From contig NC_136000.1 in assembly GCF_048128805.1 (NCBI RefSeq), forward strand, positions 12,854,854-12,918,853: DNA of 64,000 bases. Direction: 5' to 3'. This DNA comes from Centroberyx gerrardi. Lineage: Eukaryota > Chordata > Actinopteri > Beryciformes > Berycidae. The notes under the pieces are model-generated. The model made no database searches. It had not been told where the DNA came from and saw only the letters and a list, made by a program, of their open reading frames with translations. This document shows positions 38,387-50,800 of the stretch, piece by piece (position 1 is the stretch's first letter; each line of letters opens with the position of its first letter). The translations under genes and the position numbers were made by a program.

Positions 38387-39065
38387 GTGATTTTATCCAT
38401 AATTTCTGCACGTCTGTCTTGCAACCTTTTACTGCAACTCACATTTTCCCATTCAGGACCAAAGTTGAACCTTGAACCTTGACAACCAATGACATAATTG
38501 CTAAGGACACAATGGCTTCTTTTGCAGAACTTCTAGTGATGCAATTGGCATACAATATGAATTCCTCTGTTGTCCCTCTGTTGTCTTTATGAATATTACC
38601 TATAAGGCAAGGTGCAAATTACAGAAATATTACTTCAGTGATATAACAAACAAAAGCCTTATCTGGTCCCATGGTATTAATTAATAAGCCCTAATATTAC
38701 AAATCATGAGGTTGGGCTTGATACTTACTGTTTAAATAAGTCTCTCCTATTTACTTTGGCACTATGCTGCTGACAGCAGAATTCCATTGCGTGTTAACCC
38801 TTTTCTGCTGTACAGTCCTGCTCTTATCGGCTTGCTCAATACTGGCAGCACCTCTTGTTTCTACAACTGTTTAATTTGGTTTTCCTTCTTGGAAGTTGAG
38901 TCATGAAGTCAGTAAACGTCTGGCTTGCTGTAATTCTCCAGAATGTTTGTTAGGGCAGCAGTACAATCATTAGCAAACACATTTAGTGAATGAGAAAGAT
39001 AGGCAAGAACTTGACAAATACTAAGATTCATAGATACTGTACATTCAGAGCACCAAAAACGGGAC

Positions 39066-39130
39066 ATTAGATTAGATTAAATGAGACTTTAATGATCCCT
39101 GTGGGGAAATTGGGTCGTTGCAATAGCAAA
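39066..39130 (-). mobile_element. L2-type 3' tail, reverse orientation
   Basis: GATTAGATTAAATGAGACTT then TAATGATCCCTGTGGGGAAA is the reverse complement of a LINE/SINE tail. It adjoins the short tandem repeat at 39,145-39,235. Confidence 0.4.
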
Positions 39131-39144
39131 GAAAGAAGAATAGC

Positions 39145-39235
39145 ATATAGATAAGAACATATAGAACATAATGAAGATAAGAACATATAGAACATATTGA
39201 AGATAAGAACATATAGAACATATTGAAGATAATAC
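39145..39235. repeat. Minisatellite, unit about 29 bp, about three copies
   Basis: GATAAGAACATATAGAACAT with ATTGAAGAT repeats three times with one or two differences. Not CRISPR: there are no spacers. Confidence 0.7.
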
Positions 39236-40364
39236 AACAAATAATAGAAGCAGAAATAACGTATTGAAGATAAAGATACAGTTGAGTGTGAACAGATTTA
39301 CAGGTTGATAGATGTTTGTAGGTCATACAGTCTTTATGCAGGGTGGCAAATGTGCACCAGTAGCTTTTCACACTATTTGCTTTACAGAGCAGATGTGCAA
39401 GCATACAGTGTTAGCTATTCACATCATCAAATCCACAGATGAAAGAACATACTGTTTGTTCATGAAGTTCACATTATTTCCTTGGCCTTAGAAGGTGGAC
39501 AGTTGAGAGGAGGTTTAAAGAAATGTGTAATATATTGACACTATGAATATGAAAATCTTTTGTGCCATATGTGTTGCCTTTTCCATGTAAAGTTAAATGT
39601 TGAACACCACTTCAGATTATGTAGAAGTATGAAGTTACATATATGTATACATCTATAAACAAGCCAACAAGTAATTGTAGCTGTGCAGAAGACAACAAAC
39701 TTTCTCTCAATCATATTATACATATTGTTTATTTTGACACAAATTTAAGAGAGGTGGAGGTTTAGCTGGGAGAATGAGATGAAGATAAGGTGCCATACTG
39801 TAAAATGCATCACTATCAAAATGATCATGTGTAGGTTGAGACCTACTAGATGAGTTGGTCCTATGAAGCATTCTCAGCTTTCTGCTGAGACAAAGAACAG
39901 CCGACAATTATCCTTTTGCACTTGACTCCACCTTTCCTTTTATGCTGGATGGATTTTCCAAGACTGAGGACCATGTAAGCTAAGACCTGTCACTGAGCAT
40001 ACAGTATTTTAGTTAAAATGGTTAACTATGATATACTCAGATTCAGTTCCACATTTTAACTCGATAAAAACTAGATATATTATGTTACATCATAATTTTC
40101 TTTTGGTGTTCCCAAGGGGATAGAAAGTAGAGCCCATTCAAACAAACTGACATGCTGAATAATATTAAAAATACCATTGAACCTCTCTGAAACACTTATT
40201 GAAGTTCAATTTTGCTGGTTGTAATGGAGTTTAGAAAATGCATTTGGGAGTTTTTGTGCAGCTTCTTAGGCAACCAGCTTTCCATGGAATGAAAAATGTA
40301 TTTTCTTTCATTCACTTATATTTAGCTTTGTTTCATTAGAAAAATCTTTTTTTGGAAATAGGGA

Positions 40365-40500
40365 AACATCATGGTGCCACTGGAGCCTGCAGTGATTCAG
40401 TGTTTTGCTCACACACCCTTCATCAGCAGGGTGGCTGCTTGCCGACATGGGTGCTTGGATCCAAGTCCTCCCTACTCCTTCTGCCACCCAGATGAAATTT
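40365..40500 (-). mobile_element. SINE fragment, reverse orientation
   Basis: On the minus strand, GGCAGAAGGAGTAGGGAGGA leads to TGTGTGAGCAAAACACTGAA, the SINE body phrase. No tRNA head is clear. Confidence 0.4.
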
Positions 40501-41339
40501 AAACAAATATAACACAGCATGAAGTACTTCAGTGGTTGAGTGAGCTTCTGCGTTGCTCAGAAATGACACTAAACCTCTATGGGTTTGAATCTGGTTCATT
40601 TTATCTTTGCATACACCCTTTTTACCCTATCTTGAGTGTATATGGAAGGTAAATAAATGAAACGTGTACAGCCCATGCTTTTGTGACTGTAACAGATATG
40701 GGCAGGTAGAAGTCAGTGTGTTGTTCAAATATAAAACACGTGAAGGTAACATATGCAGTTCCCTGTTCCCTTGATGGGCAGAATATTGATAAAAAATAAA
40801 TAAATAAAAAATGAAAAACGTGAGGTAAGAAAGAAACAACCTGGCTCCCTGCAGAGCTTCTACATTTTGAATGTTTAGTCATTTTCTGGACAGGTAAACT
40901 ATCTAGCTTACCACACAACCAACAAATCAAATTTAGGGGTTCATTCAGGTGTTATTCTAGTCCAAAAGCTAGAGTTCCCAGTTGGCACCGGAAGGAGCCA
41001 ACTGCAGAACTGTAGCAAGCTTCAACCATAAATCCCCTCAGGCCCTTAAATATATAATATTATATATAATATATAATATATATAATATAATAAATGTTCT
41101 ACAAGGAAATAGCTTAGCTAATAACACCACTATTGTATTTGATTCGGTGCTAAAATGCATGCACTCATACTGTTAGGCACTTTGTTATGAACATGTGGAG
41201 GAAGTATCAGCCTATTTGTTGACTGAGGTTTCTGTTCAAAATTGCAGCCACTTGGTGACTCTGTGGTTAGAGCATCGACCATGACACACAAGTCCAAATT
41301 CACTAAAGGTGGCAAGGGTTATGTGTGCACTACAGCTTG

Positions 41340-41378
41340 AAATGAGCCAAAATAAAATAAAATAAAATAAAATAAAAA
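41340..41378. repeat. (AAAAT)n pentanucleotide repeat
   Basis: About six AAAAT units in a row. Confidence 0.7.
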
Positions 41379-41524
41379 GATTGCATGCCATTCATTAACC
41401 TCGCATAAATGAATGGACACCATATATTGCATGTGGAGTCAGGCATGTCATTTTTTGAGAGCCTCAATGCACAGTTGTTACCACTTATAGAGGGGTGTGT
41501 ATTTGGGTGTACTATCTGGAAACA

Positions 41525-41640
41525 TGTATTTTGTATTTTTTTTAATTAGCAGCTCAGTTGTATTTTTTTAATTAGCAGCTCAGTTGTATTTTTTTTATTA
41601 GCAGCTCAGTTGTATTTTTTTTTATTAGCAGCTCAGTTGC
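41525..41640. repeat. Minisatellite, unit about 28 bp, four copies
   Basis: The unit is TTAGCAGCTCAGTTGTATTT plus a variable T run, repeated head to tail; the T run changes length between copies. Confidence 0.75.
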
Positions 41641-41939
41641 TATCCTACTCAGAGTTTGAAGATGCTTTCCCCTGAGAGCATAAAATGAAGCTCCATTGTA
41701 AAATGCAAATTTATTTGTGGATATTTTCAAAAGGTATTTTCAGATATTTCACACAAAAATAAACATAAAAATGTGTAATTAATTAATACTAAGAATTAAT
41801 TATACATTATAATCTCAAATGATGTGTTCAAACTAACTGTGACAACTAACTCCAGTGACTATGACAAAGAGACCAAGAAATAACCAACATACATAAGGTT
41901 TTTTCACTTTGTGACACTATGAAATAAAAATTTCCACAG

Positions 41940-41945
41940 TTTATT
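41940..41945 (-). terminator. Candidate poly(A) signal of duox
   Basis: AATAAA on the minus strand about 265 bases past the stop codon at 42,208. A second AATAAA lies at 41,710-41,715. Either could end the transcript. Confidence 0.4.
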
Positions 41946-42207
41946 CTACAATTGAATGTAACACAATATGACTCATTATCAGTAATTAAATATGTAAAAC
42001 AATAGTTTGATGGCGCAAATAATCAATAAGCAACTTCTTTCACTTCATATAATAATGCATGAAATCAAAACTTCTTGAATTGGTTCTACAATTACGTGCG
42101 ACAAAATATTACTCATTAAGTGCTGCAGTAACTAAAATTGCTAAAATGGCTAAAATTGGCTCATCTTTCCTTCTGTAACCACACAGTCCCATGCTGAGGA
42201 GGACGAG

Positions 42208-43303
42208 TTAGAAGTTTTCGTAGTGATGGATGAAATGCGCCTGGTCCTTCCTGTTCATCTGCTGGCAAGCTTTCTCCACATTCTTGGTCAGTCCAGGAGG
42301 GCCACAGCTGAAGACACCGATTTTACCCACCTACAGAAAAGACAACCATGAAATTAAATTAAAAAAAATAAGCATCTAATGTCATGCTCAGCCTCCTGTG
42401 TGGTTGTGCTGGGCAAAGCTTTGCAGAAACACAAGACAGATGAAGATGGATGCAGCACCGACCTCAGGATGAACCTCCTGCAGCGAGCTGAAGAAGGACA
42501 CAAAGGGCGGGCGGCCAAAGTGTGTAACAGAGCGCAGGCCGGTGAACAGACTGCGGTTCCACACCTTCTGGAAGTGACGCTCACACACATACTGTGCACA
42601 CATCACACACACACACATACAGACTGGTGAGGAGCACATTCGTGGTTTACAATATCATATAACATTAATGTACAATGCATCTATTTAAGTAAAATCACCA
42701 TTATTAAAATCAAGGTTTATTATTCGGTGCACTTTCCATTATATGCAACGCTTGTAAATGTGAATGGCGGTTGCAGATCTCACCAGCATGGTGGTGCGGA
42801 GGTCAAACTTCTCGGCCAGCTGAGTGATGTAGGTGTGGACTGACACCAGCTCCAGGGTGTCCATCTCCTCCACTTCTCGGATGATGTCCGACACCCACTC
42901 AAACTGACGCTGTGTCCGCGTCACCCAGATGAAGTAAACCTTCAAACAAACAGTGAATGTCATTGTCAACAAGGATTTGTTTGTAAGTGAGTTGTCTAAC
43001 GACAGATAAATAAATGAAACCAGGAGGTTTTAATGCGGCAGTAAGGTGTGTGAGACTAAATGTAGGTCGCTCTATTTTAAGCAGCACCTTTTTACACTGA
43101 ATCTTGGACTTGATAGAGGACTTAAAGACCAGGTCCTTGAGGATGGATGCGAACGGGGTGACTCCGATCCCTCCTCCCACCAGAACTGACACCTCAAAGT
43201 CAATCCACTCCTGATGGCCCTCTCCAAACGGACCGTCCAGGTACAGCTTGGGATGGAATAAAACATCATTGTCATTGTTATAAAAGAGTGGAGAAGCAGA
43301 AAG

Positions 43304-43337
<34 letters not shown>

Positions 43338-44774
43338 AAACGATGCCCTGCCTTTGGATAGGTGCCCAGCTCCAGCAGGCTGTCTTCGGTGTAGAGCTCT
43401 CGCAGTTGGCTGGTCCAGGGCCCCACGGCGCGGATGTGCAGGCTGAGGGTCTCTTCGTGAGGCGCTGACGTCAGAGTGAATGGGTGGTACTCATCTGTGC
43501 CCAACATCAGGCACGCTATGCGAACCCACTGGCCGGAACGATACACGAAGCCCTGTGGCCGCTTGAACTCCAGATGTGTCACGCCTGCAGGTAGGACAGC
43601 CGACAGAAGTATAAACTCAAACGCAACATGCACGCACAAGTTACATGATTTTTATTGAAAAAGCTGCAATTTCATAACCAAAGACTGAAAAACAAAGAGA
43701 GAGAGAAAAATGAGCCACTTAAAAAAAGCAGACTCCATTGTGATTGGTTTGTTGAGTGTCACCTGAAGGCAGCAGCTCAGCTCTGACCACAGGGATCTCC
43801 ACCTTCTTCCTGCTCAAGCTGATCAGCTTGTCCAGCAGGAAGAGCAGAGCGGGGGGGATCAGGTAGATGTAGAAGCGGGGCTCTTGGAGGAGAGCGAAGC
43901 TGCCGTGGATGACCGTCTGTTGGAGGAGCGCAAAGCCAAGACCAGCGTCACACCACTGATAAAACCTCCTTCCATCTAGCGGACCCAAATCCATTATGAA
44001 AAGCCTGGTGAATGCTGATTATTTGGGGGTTTTGAGTGATAAAGAAGAGAAGTACTCACTAGAGTGTACACAATAACGTAGAGGTAATGTGTGAGCCAGA
44101 ATCCACGAAAACTGATGCGACGGAAATAGTGGGAGGCAAAAACATACATGAAAGCAAAGGTAAAGAGAAGCAAGACACCGGTCATTCCTAGAACAAGGAC
44201 AAAACAGAACAAAAAACAGAATTATGTTCCAATATTACAAGCAGTTTGGAGTTTTGCAAGGAACTAGTGAGCTCTAACATCAATCTTTTGTCTTCCTACC
44301 ATACCTGGAACGGTTTGAAAGAACCACCATGACCACTTGAGAGGAAGTTCAGACCTAAAAATGAAAACACTGTAAATCAGCTACACAGTGAAAATGCAAC
44401 ATATCACGCCTCTGCAGCAAAGCATATAGGAATCAGACAGATGTGTTAAACATTACCCATTGTTGGCTAAGACCTTGGGGAACAGACAAGACAGGATGCT
44501 GAGGTCACTGATGGAGAAGATGTAGATGTTGACCACATGACCCAAGCTGTGAACGACTACAGTGAGAGGAGAAAGGGGAGTGAGCAACACAAAAATGTCA
44601 AACAATGAAAACAAAATTAAGTTGCACAAACATCACAAAGGTGTCAGGATATAAAACAGCCGAAGATGCTGCTACTCAAAACATGACTTCTCTTTACTGT
44701 CCGCTGGAGTCTCTTATTAACCCACAATCCTTGTAGTTTAGTTTAGCTTATTTGCACAAAAACAAATAAACAAT

Positions 44775-44827
<53 letters not shown>

Positions 44828-47800
44828 AAGAGAATTACCAAAGAAAGAAAGGGAAAGAAATGTTTGTGTGCAGGTGAGGTAAAAAGCCCAAAATTAGCTT
44901 ATATCAAAACCTCACAAGGTTATACTAATTAAGTTACAAACACTGAAAGTTCATTTTCAGTAGTTACAATAATGAAAATACAATTACTGAAATGTAGTTA
45001 CATAATAGTGATTAGTAAACTGGTACAACAAATATTTATAAAACATATAAATCTCCAGGATATTAGGTAAGTGATCAAATGTATGACGGAGCATTAGCAG
45101 CTGTCTGAAATCAAACCTCTTTTATTTTTCTTTTACTGTAAATACAAGTAAGGAGGGAGATGAATCTGCTCAATAAGAAAATCCATCCCAAACTGTGAAG
45201 TGTGTGTGTCCCATCTTCCAACCTGCGAGGATGATGGCGGTCATGGCCATGAAGCGGTGGAAGTCGATGGCGGCGTCGAAGGGGATGTAACGGTTGAGGA
45301 AGGTCTCCCGGCACAGCGTGATGAGGTTGCGACACACGGTCAGCAGCATGTAGGGAAACAGAAAGGAGATGCCGGCCGCCGAGCCGCGGGACACGATGAT
45401 GCCCACCACCGAGGTTTCTGGGATACCTGTAGAGTCGGCCTGCAAACCATAATCTAAACACAGAGCTAGGAGTTTTTAATCTGTTAGTTCAGAGCTTTAC
45501 TCCACAGCAGGATCACACTGTAGGTAGTTCAGGCAGAAGCAGCTGGAGTGAAATGAAAACTTTTTTTTGTCACAGATGCTATAAGGCAATAAAGGATTAT
45601 AATGCATTAGGGGATAATAAACGAGACAGAGTGAGCAGATTGAGTAGAAAGAGGAGAATGAGCTCTACTCACAGTAACATCTTTCAAGACTCACGCCAGC
45701 CACGATGCCATACACAATGATGAAGCAGACTATGTGGCGGCGGTAATTCTCGACGAAGCGTTTGAAATGCTGAATCTTCTGCTTGATTGGGTTCCTTTTG
45801 TATTGCTCGCGCTTGGGATTCACATAGACCTTCGGAGTGTGGAGGCCTAATCTGAAAGCAGGCAATGCAGTTGGACCTTTTAAGTATGATTGCTTTTCAA
45901 TGAATATCCTTTGATCTGTGTTTTGTGGAGCTGTGGAATATTTTGACCATATTCAGGTCACACAAATCACAGAGAAAGCAAAGCATGACATTGTAACTTG
46001 CTACGGTTGAAGAGCTCAAGAGCAATTGCATCATGTGAGCAACTAAACACATTCAAGAATTTTTGGTGAACCACAATCCAACATGGTCTGCTGCACAACC
46101 ACAGTATCCTCAATGTGTAATTACTGGCACCACTCATGCAAAAAGAACTAGTAAACATAAATTCATCAACTAGGTGATAGTTTTCAGTAGATACTGAACT
46201 ACTAATGTGTGTTTCTCCTGTGTAAATATACAATTTTGTAAATGACAAAACTGCTGAAATGATAAGATGCTCTCATCTCATGAACCACAGAAAGGAAAGA
46301 GTTACTGTATTATATCCTCCAACATGTACAATTAGACTGAAACTTTGTATTCCTATACTTAATATTCCAGAAAATCATTTATAGCAGCAGACTATTTGAA
46401 AAATGAAACAGGGAGCATACTTTTTCCCCTGCCGTCTGCGTATCTCCTGTCCATCTGTCTTGTTGCTGCTGCAAACAAAATGTGGAGAACGATCAGATGG
46501 TGAGCTGGGAAAGAACGGTCTCAAGGGTCACATGAAACTTTATGAAAAGTTCAAATTAATCATTATTTTCCACAGCGATTGCCAACAGCTGCCACTTGTA
46601 TAATTTGGACGACACAGACAGTGATTACTGCCTGCGCGTGTTGTAATCCCTGTTGTTAAACGTGTGGATTTGGCCTGTTCTCTTACCTGCTTGCCGGGCA
46701 GATGAAGGACACTCTCTGGTCTCGACTCAGCCGCTTCTTCCCCTGCTTCTCCATCCCTGCACACACACAGGAGACACACCGAGCGCATCACACAAGGTTA
46801 GACAAAGCAAGACAATCTTAAAAAAAGACCTGGAGCAAGTCTTGGGGAAAACATTCTTCGACCTTTGACGTTGAGCTGGGCGAACTGCAGCTCCTTCTCG
46901 TGGTCCCGCAGGAGGAAGTGGAAGTCCTCCCATGTGATTTTCTCCTTGTCGTCGAAGGCTGCGGCCTGCAGCATGGCCTGGATACCGTCGTCTGCCTGGC
47001 TCTTGGACAGGGCGCCGTTGGAGATTTCAATGAAGGACCTGCAGCACACAGAGAGGCAAAGATGGACCATCAGACACACAAGAAGATTCGATGTGACTAT
47101 GAACAAGTAGCAATAACAGGCCAAACCTGAGCATCCTGGAAAATTCTTCTTTCGATAAGAAACCATTTCCACCAATGTCGTGCATGGAGAACATCAGTTT
47201 AGATTTTTCCTCAGGAGACCCTGGGTAAACAGACATATTATTAACAATATGATCTAGGGCTAGACCGATATATTGGTTTGGAACTATATCGGAAAGATAC
47301 TGGCCTTTTATTAAATATCGGAAATCAGCCACTGACAATATGATGGAGGTTCCTGCCTGACCACAGCTACATAAAAACAGTCTATAAAACCTGCAATGAA
47401 ATTTTATTTTCTTTGCAAATTTTATTCATTCATTTCATTGTTCAATAATGTTTTTTGTAAACTAATTATTAAGAGTTTCCTTCCATTGAATAAGTGGGGT
47501 GGGTCACCCTACATCAAAGAGCTGCTAAGCTACCTAAATGAATTTCATTGGTATTGGTTTCAATGGAGAGTTTAGTTATGATGGTCTGCTGTTTCAGAGG
47601 CTTTTCCACCGTGCCAAGAATAAAATTCTCGGGGAAACCCTAGATTCTTGTGATTTTTAGGCATGAAAACAGTTTAAAGATATTTTATATCAGCACAAAA
47701 TATTGGCTGGATTTACCTTTCATAAAGATGACCATCACATCAAGAAACTCCTGGAAGGAGAGGTAACCGTTGCCATCTTTATCAGCTAGAGTGAACATGG

Positions 47801-50800
47801 AGTCGACGAATAAGGAGTCAGGCTTGAGCCCCAGTGCATCAGCAAACTCGGTCGCTGTCAGCTCACACTGCAGAACCGCCATGGCTTTCTTGCGGGACAC
47901 ACCGCTCATGTCCCCAGCGTCACTCTTCTCTATTTCCAAGACCTGTACACCAGCGGAACAGTGAGGGACGGTGTCATTACATGTCGCAATAGTGTCATTA
48001 GGAATATCACCAACGTCAGCTGAGGTTATGTCCATCACTGATGAGGTCACCGTCAAGACCACCAATTAGTTCGTTTGGCTTGAGGTCGGACCTAATTTGA
48101 CCTCAAACAAGTTTTGACGACATTCTGTGACCGAGGCCAAAGCTGCTGCCACCGCTGCTGCAGCAGAGTGCAGGGTGAGGTAAACATCCAGAGGCCGACC
48201 GTACCTTAGAGAAAGCGTGTCTAATGAAAGTCTCCACAATCTGAGCTCTCTGCTCTCTGGTCAAAGCCTCGTTCAGCAGCTCCCTCTCTCTCATCTCCTT
48301 CACTCTGATCTCCTGCCCGATGTCTGTCACCTCGGGGCGCAGCTGCTTGATGAACTCTGCACGCTTGTTCTCTTCCTCGAAAAACAACACCTGGGCATGC
48401 AAACAGAGATCGGCAAAGAAAGAAAGACAAACCAGCAGAGATTGAGAGATAAAAGTGATGTGGTCAGGTACAGCACATTGGCAGAATGGCAGCGATGAGT
48501 GGTGTCATGAATGATGCCTGCATCAAGGATTGGATGAGGTACAAAAATAAGAGTGAACGCCACTTCAATGCAAAAGTGAAAGAGAGCTAAATGTGCTTAA
48601 ATTGCAAGCAAACTTAACAGCGCTTGGAAGCAAACAGGAACACAGAATTTGGCTCGACATGCTGACTGCAAATACAGAAGGCAGCAACATTTCTTAGACT
48701 TCAAACAGACTGCTGCTGCTTTTGCATTCAGATCGAGCGTCTGAGAGCACAAACCGCTCCCCCTCATCTCCAACTACTCACCAGGTCGTACTCTTTCGGC
48801 ACTTTGAGCAGCAGCGCTTTATGCTGCCGGTCATTGGAGAGGAGGACATCCAGGTAGGTCTGGTTGCCCAGATTGAGGCAGCGCAGCGCGGGTCCCGACC
48901 TGTCGAACACCTGCAGCCTCCTCTTCTTATCAACCTCCACACTGACGGGGTGCAGAGCTTTCTTAGGGCCCTGCCACTCATAGGCTGGGGGGGCAAAAGT
49001 GAGAGTGAGAAGACGGGATATTGGATATTATAGAGCATAAGTGCAAAATAATGGGATGTCATATAGTAGAGAAAAAATATGACATATGATTCCACACCCA
49101 TGATTCCCACAGCAGGCTCCTCAGTTCGGTCGACCGCTTTCCTTCTCTTCTGGAACTTCCTGTACTTAGACTTGCGGAAATATGCCACCACACAAGCCAC
49201 GAGAAAACTCACTGTGAGGGTAAAGCAATCACAATTAATCACCAGTTTGACAGTAAGGCGCTAGTTGGTAATATCAGAATTATTACAATGAATAGTGGTG
49301 GATTTGTTAGTATGGGTAGGCTACTGACCAACGGGAAAGAGGAACAGAACAATGATAAATATGCCAAAACCAGCTTTGCTCCCATCAAAGTAGTTGAGTT
49401 TGGTGGCATTAGTGCAGGGATGGAGCAGTGATGCGTTCACTTGTGCGGGCTGAGGACAGGGGTCACCTTAGGGTCACAGAGAGACCATTTTTAGTCATTG
49501 ATTCATTAAATAATCTATTCCTTTATTTAAAATGAAACTCCTGATATTTCCCTACAAACCAAATGTAAGATAAAACAGAATTTATTTTTACCATCCCTCC
49601 AAAAGAATAGATTTTTTTGTACATCGGTGGCCTCTGCACTAGTGACTGTAACAAGGACGTCATGAAATGTCACATTGCGGATCGTCTGGATCTCCTCATC
49701 TGTGAACAGACTGAAAACACCCCAAAGTGAGCAGGTGACTGTAGTAAGATGAATGACCCACTTGATATGAATGGATGATATTTCACAGATAAATCACAGA
49801 CTGCAGCAGGAGTAGATAAAATCACAGCTATTTCTATGTTCAGAGAGCTTCCTTGCAGAGGAGCTTACCCATTCTGTCTGTTCTCAAACCAGAAGCGGTC
49901 TCCGTTTCTGATGCGGTCAAACTGGTCCAAGATAATGGTGGAGAAAACTGGACCTGGACCATCGAGAGACTCCAGCAGTCCTCCAGGGAAGAGTTCCAGT
50001 TTCGAGATATCGCCGTTATACAGTTCTGCAATATCTTGCAGCAACTGTTGGAACAGGATACACAACACACTTTAATGCACAGAATTAGAATAAAATCTAT
50101 TATGTAGTTTGTGAACCTACAGATCAGCATTTGTTTAAGGTAAAGTGCTTTGGGAGCCTCTAGTATTTACCTGAGGGCTGATACGGTTGAGTTCAGGGTT
50201 TATGTCTTCAAAAGTCTTCACAGGAGGCAGATCCAGAGCCTGTCGGACCTTATTGTAACTAGGGAGGCCAAAGTCTCTCCCTCTCTGGACGGTCATGGCC
50301 ACCAGATCTGACCGGGTGAACCTGAGCGGGCCGTACATAAAGTCTGGCAGGGTGGAAATCAGATCAGAGCTGTGAATATTAGTCAACAAGTCGAATAAGT
50401 GTGAATGAGTGATATTGAGCGGGTGCATGACGGTGAATAAGAAGGATCAAAGACCTCGCAGGTCTTCCACAACAACATTGTCTTCTCTCTCTGCGATCTG
50501 GGAGGCCATGCCCATCAGAAGGTCGTCTACGTCCCGGCCGGACTTCACATTGGGACTCTGGTGTAGCAGAATTATATCGAAAAAATTTTGTACATAATAT
50601 ATCAGGAGTCTCTTCTCTACATTTTAACAGCTAACAGATGCTATCTGGAAGACTTTCAAAAGAGCGCAAGCATATTGCAGCTTAACAGTGGAAGCAGACT
50701 ATGCCCATTCTCTGGAGAGCAACTTTGAAGAGAAAGCATCATAAACCATCCTGGCATCTCTTTGCACACCGCACCCTGCCTAAACCTAACTTTGGAAGAA

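Larger units (their letters stand above)
35523..41939. other. Intergenic region between the tjp1-like gene and duox
   Basis: About 6.4 kb without a recognisable gene. It is filled with SINE fragments, a 560-bp MITE, LINE tails, two minisatellites and AT-rich stretches (for example 41,048-41,095). A promoter for the CARD-type transcript should lie just above 35.5 kb, but no clear element is visible. Confidence 0.5.
42208..45453 (-). other. duox: DUOX NADPH-oxidase core: heme helices, FAD and NADPH sites (exons 24-33)
   Basis: The heme-binding helices show paired histidines with NOX spacing: DFHRF and VVHSLGH (H1108 and H1122), and ASHYFRR and LTHYLY (about H1189 and H1203). The FAD site is HPFTLTSAP (about 1297-1305). 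NADPH motifs are LDGPFGEG (about 1344), [11 protein letters not shown] (about 1365) and CGPPG (about 1498). The C-terminus is ENF, with the aromatic last residue usual for NOX enzymes. All key residues are present, so electron transfer should work. The intron between exons 29 and 30 (43,247-43,351) is unusual and is discussed as a finding. Confidence 0.92.

Noticed and set aside
39145..39235. CRISPR-like array
   Set aside because: Units are contiguous with no unique spacers and the context is vertebrate; it is a minisatellite.
42899..43639. 246-codon minus-strand open frame as a single exon
   Set aside because: It reads through two real duox exons and the introns around them; splice sites and family alignment split it at 43,352-43,584 and 43,088-43,246.
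48722..49033. Plus-strand 103-codon open frame
   Set aside because: Antisense shadow of duox exon 16.
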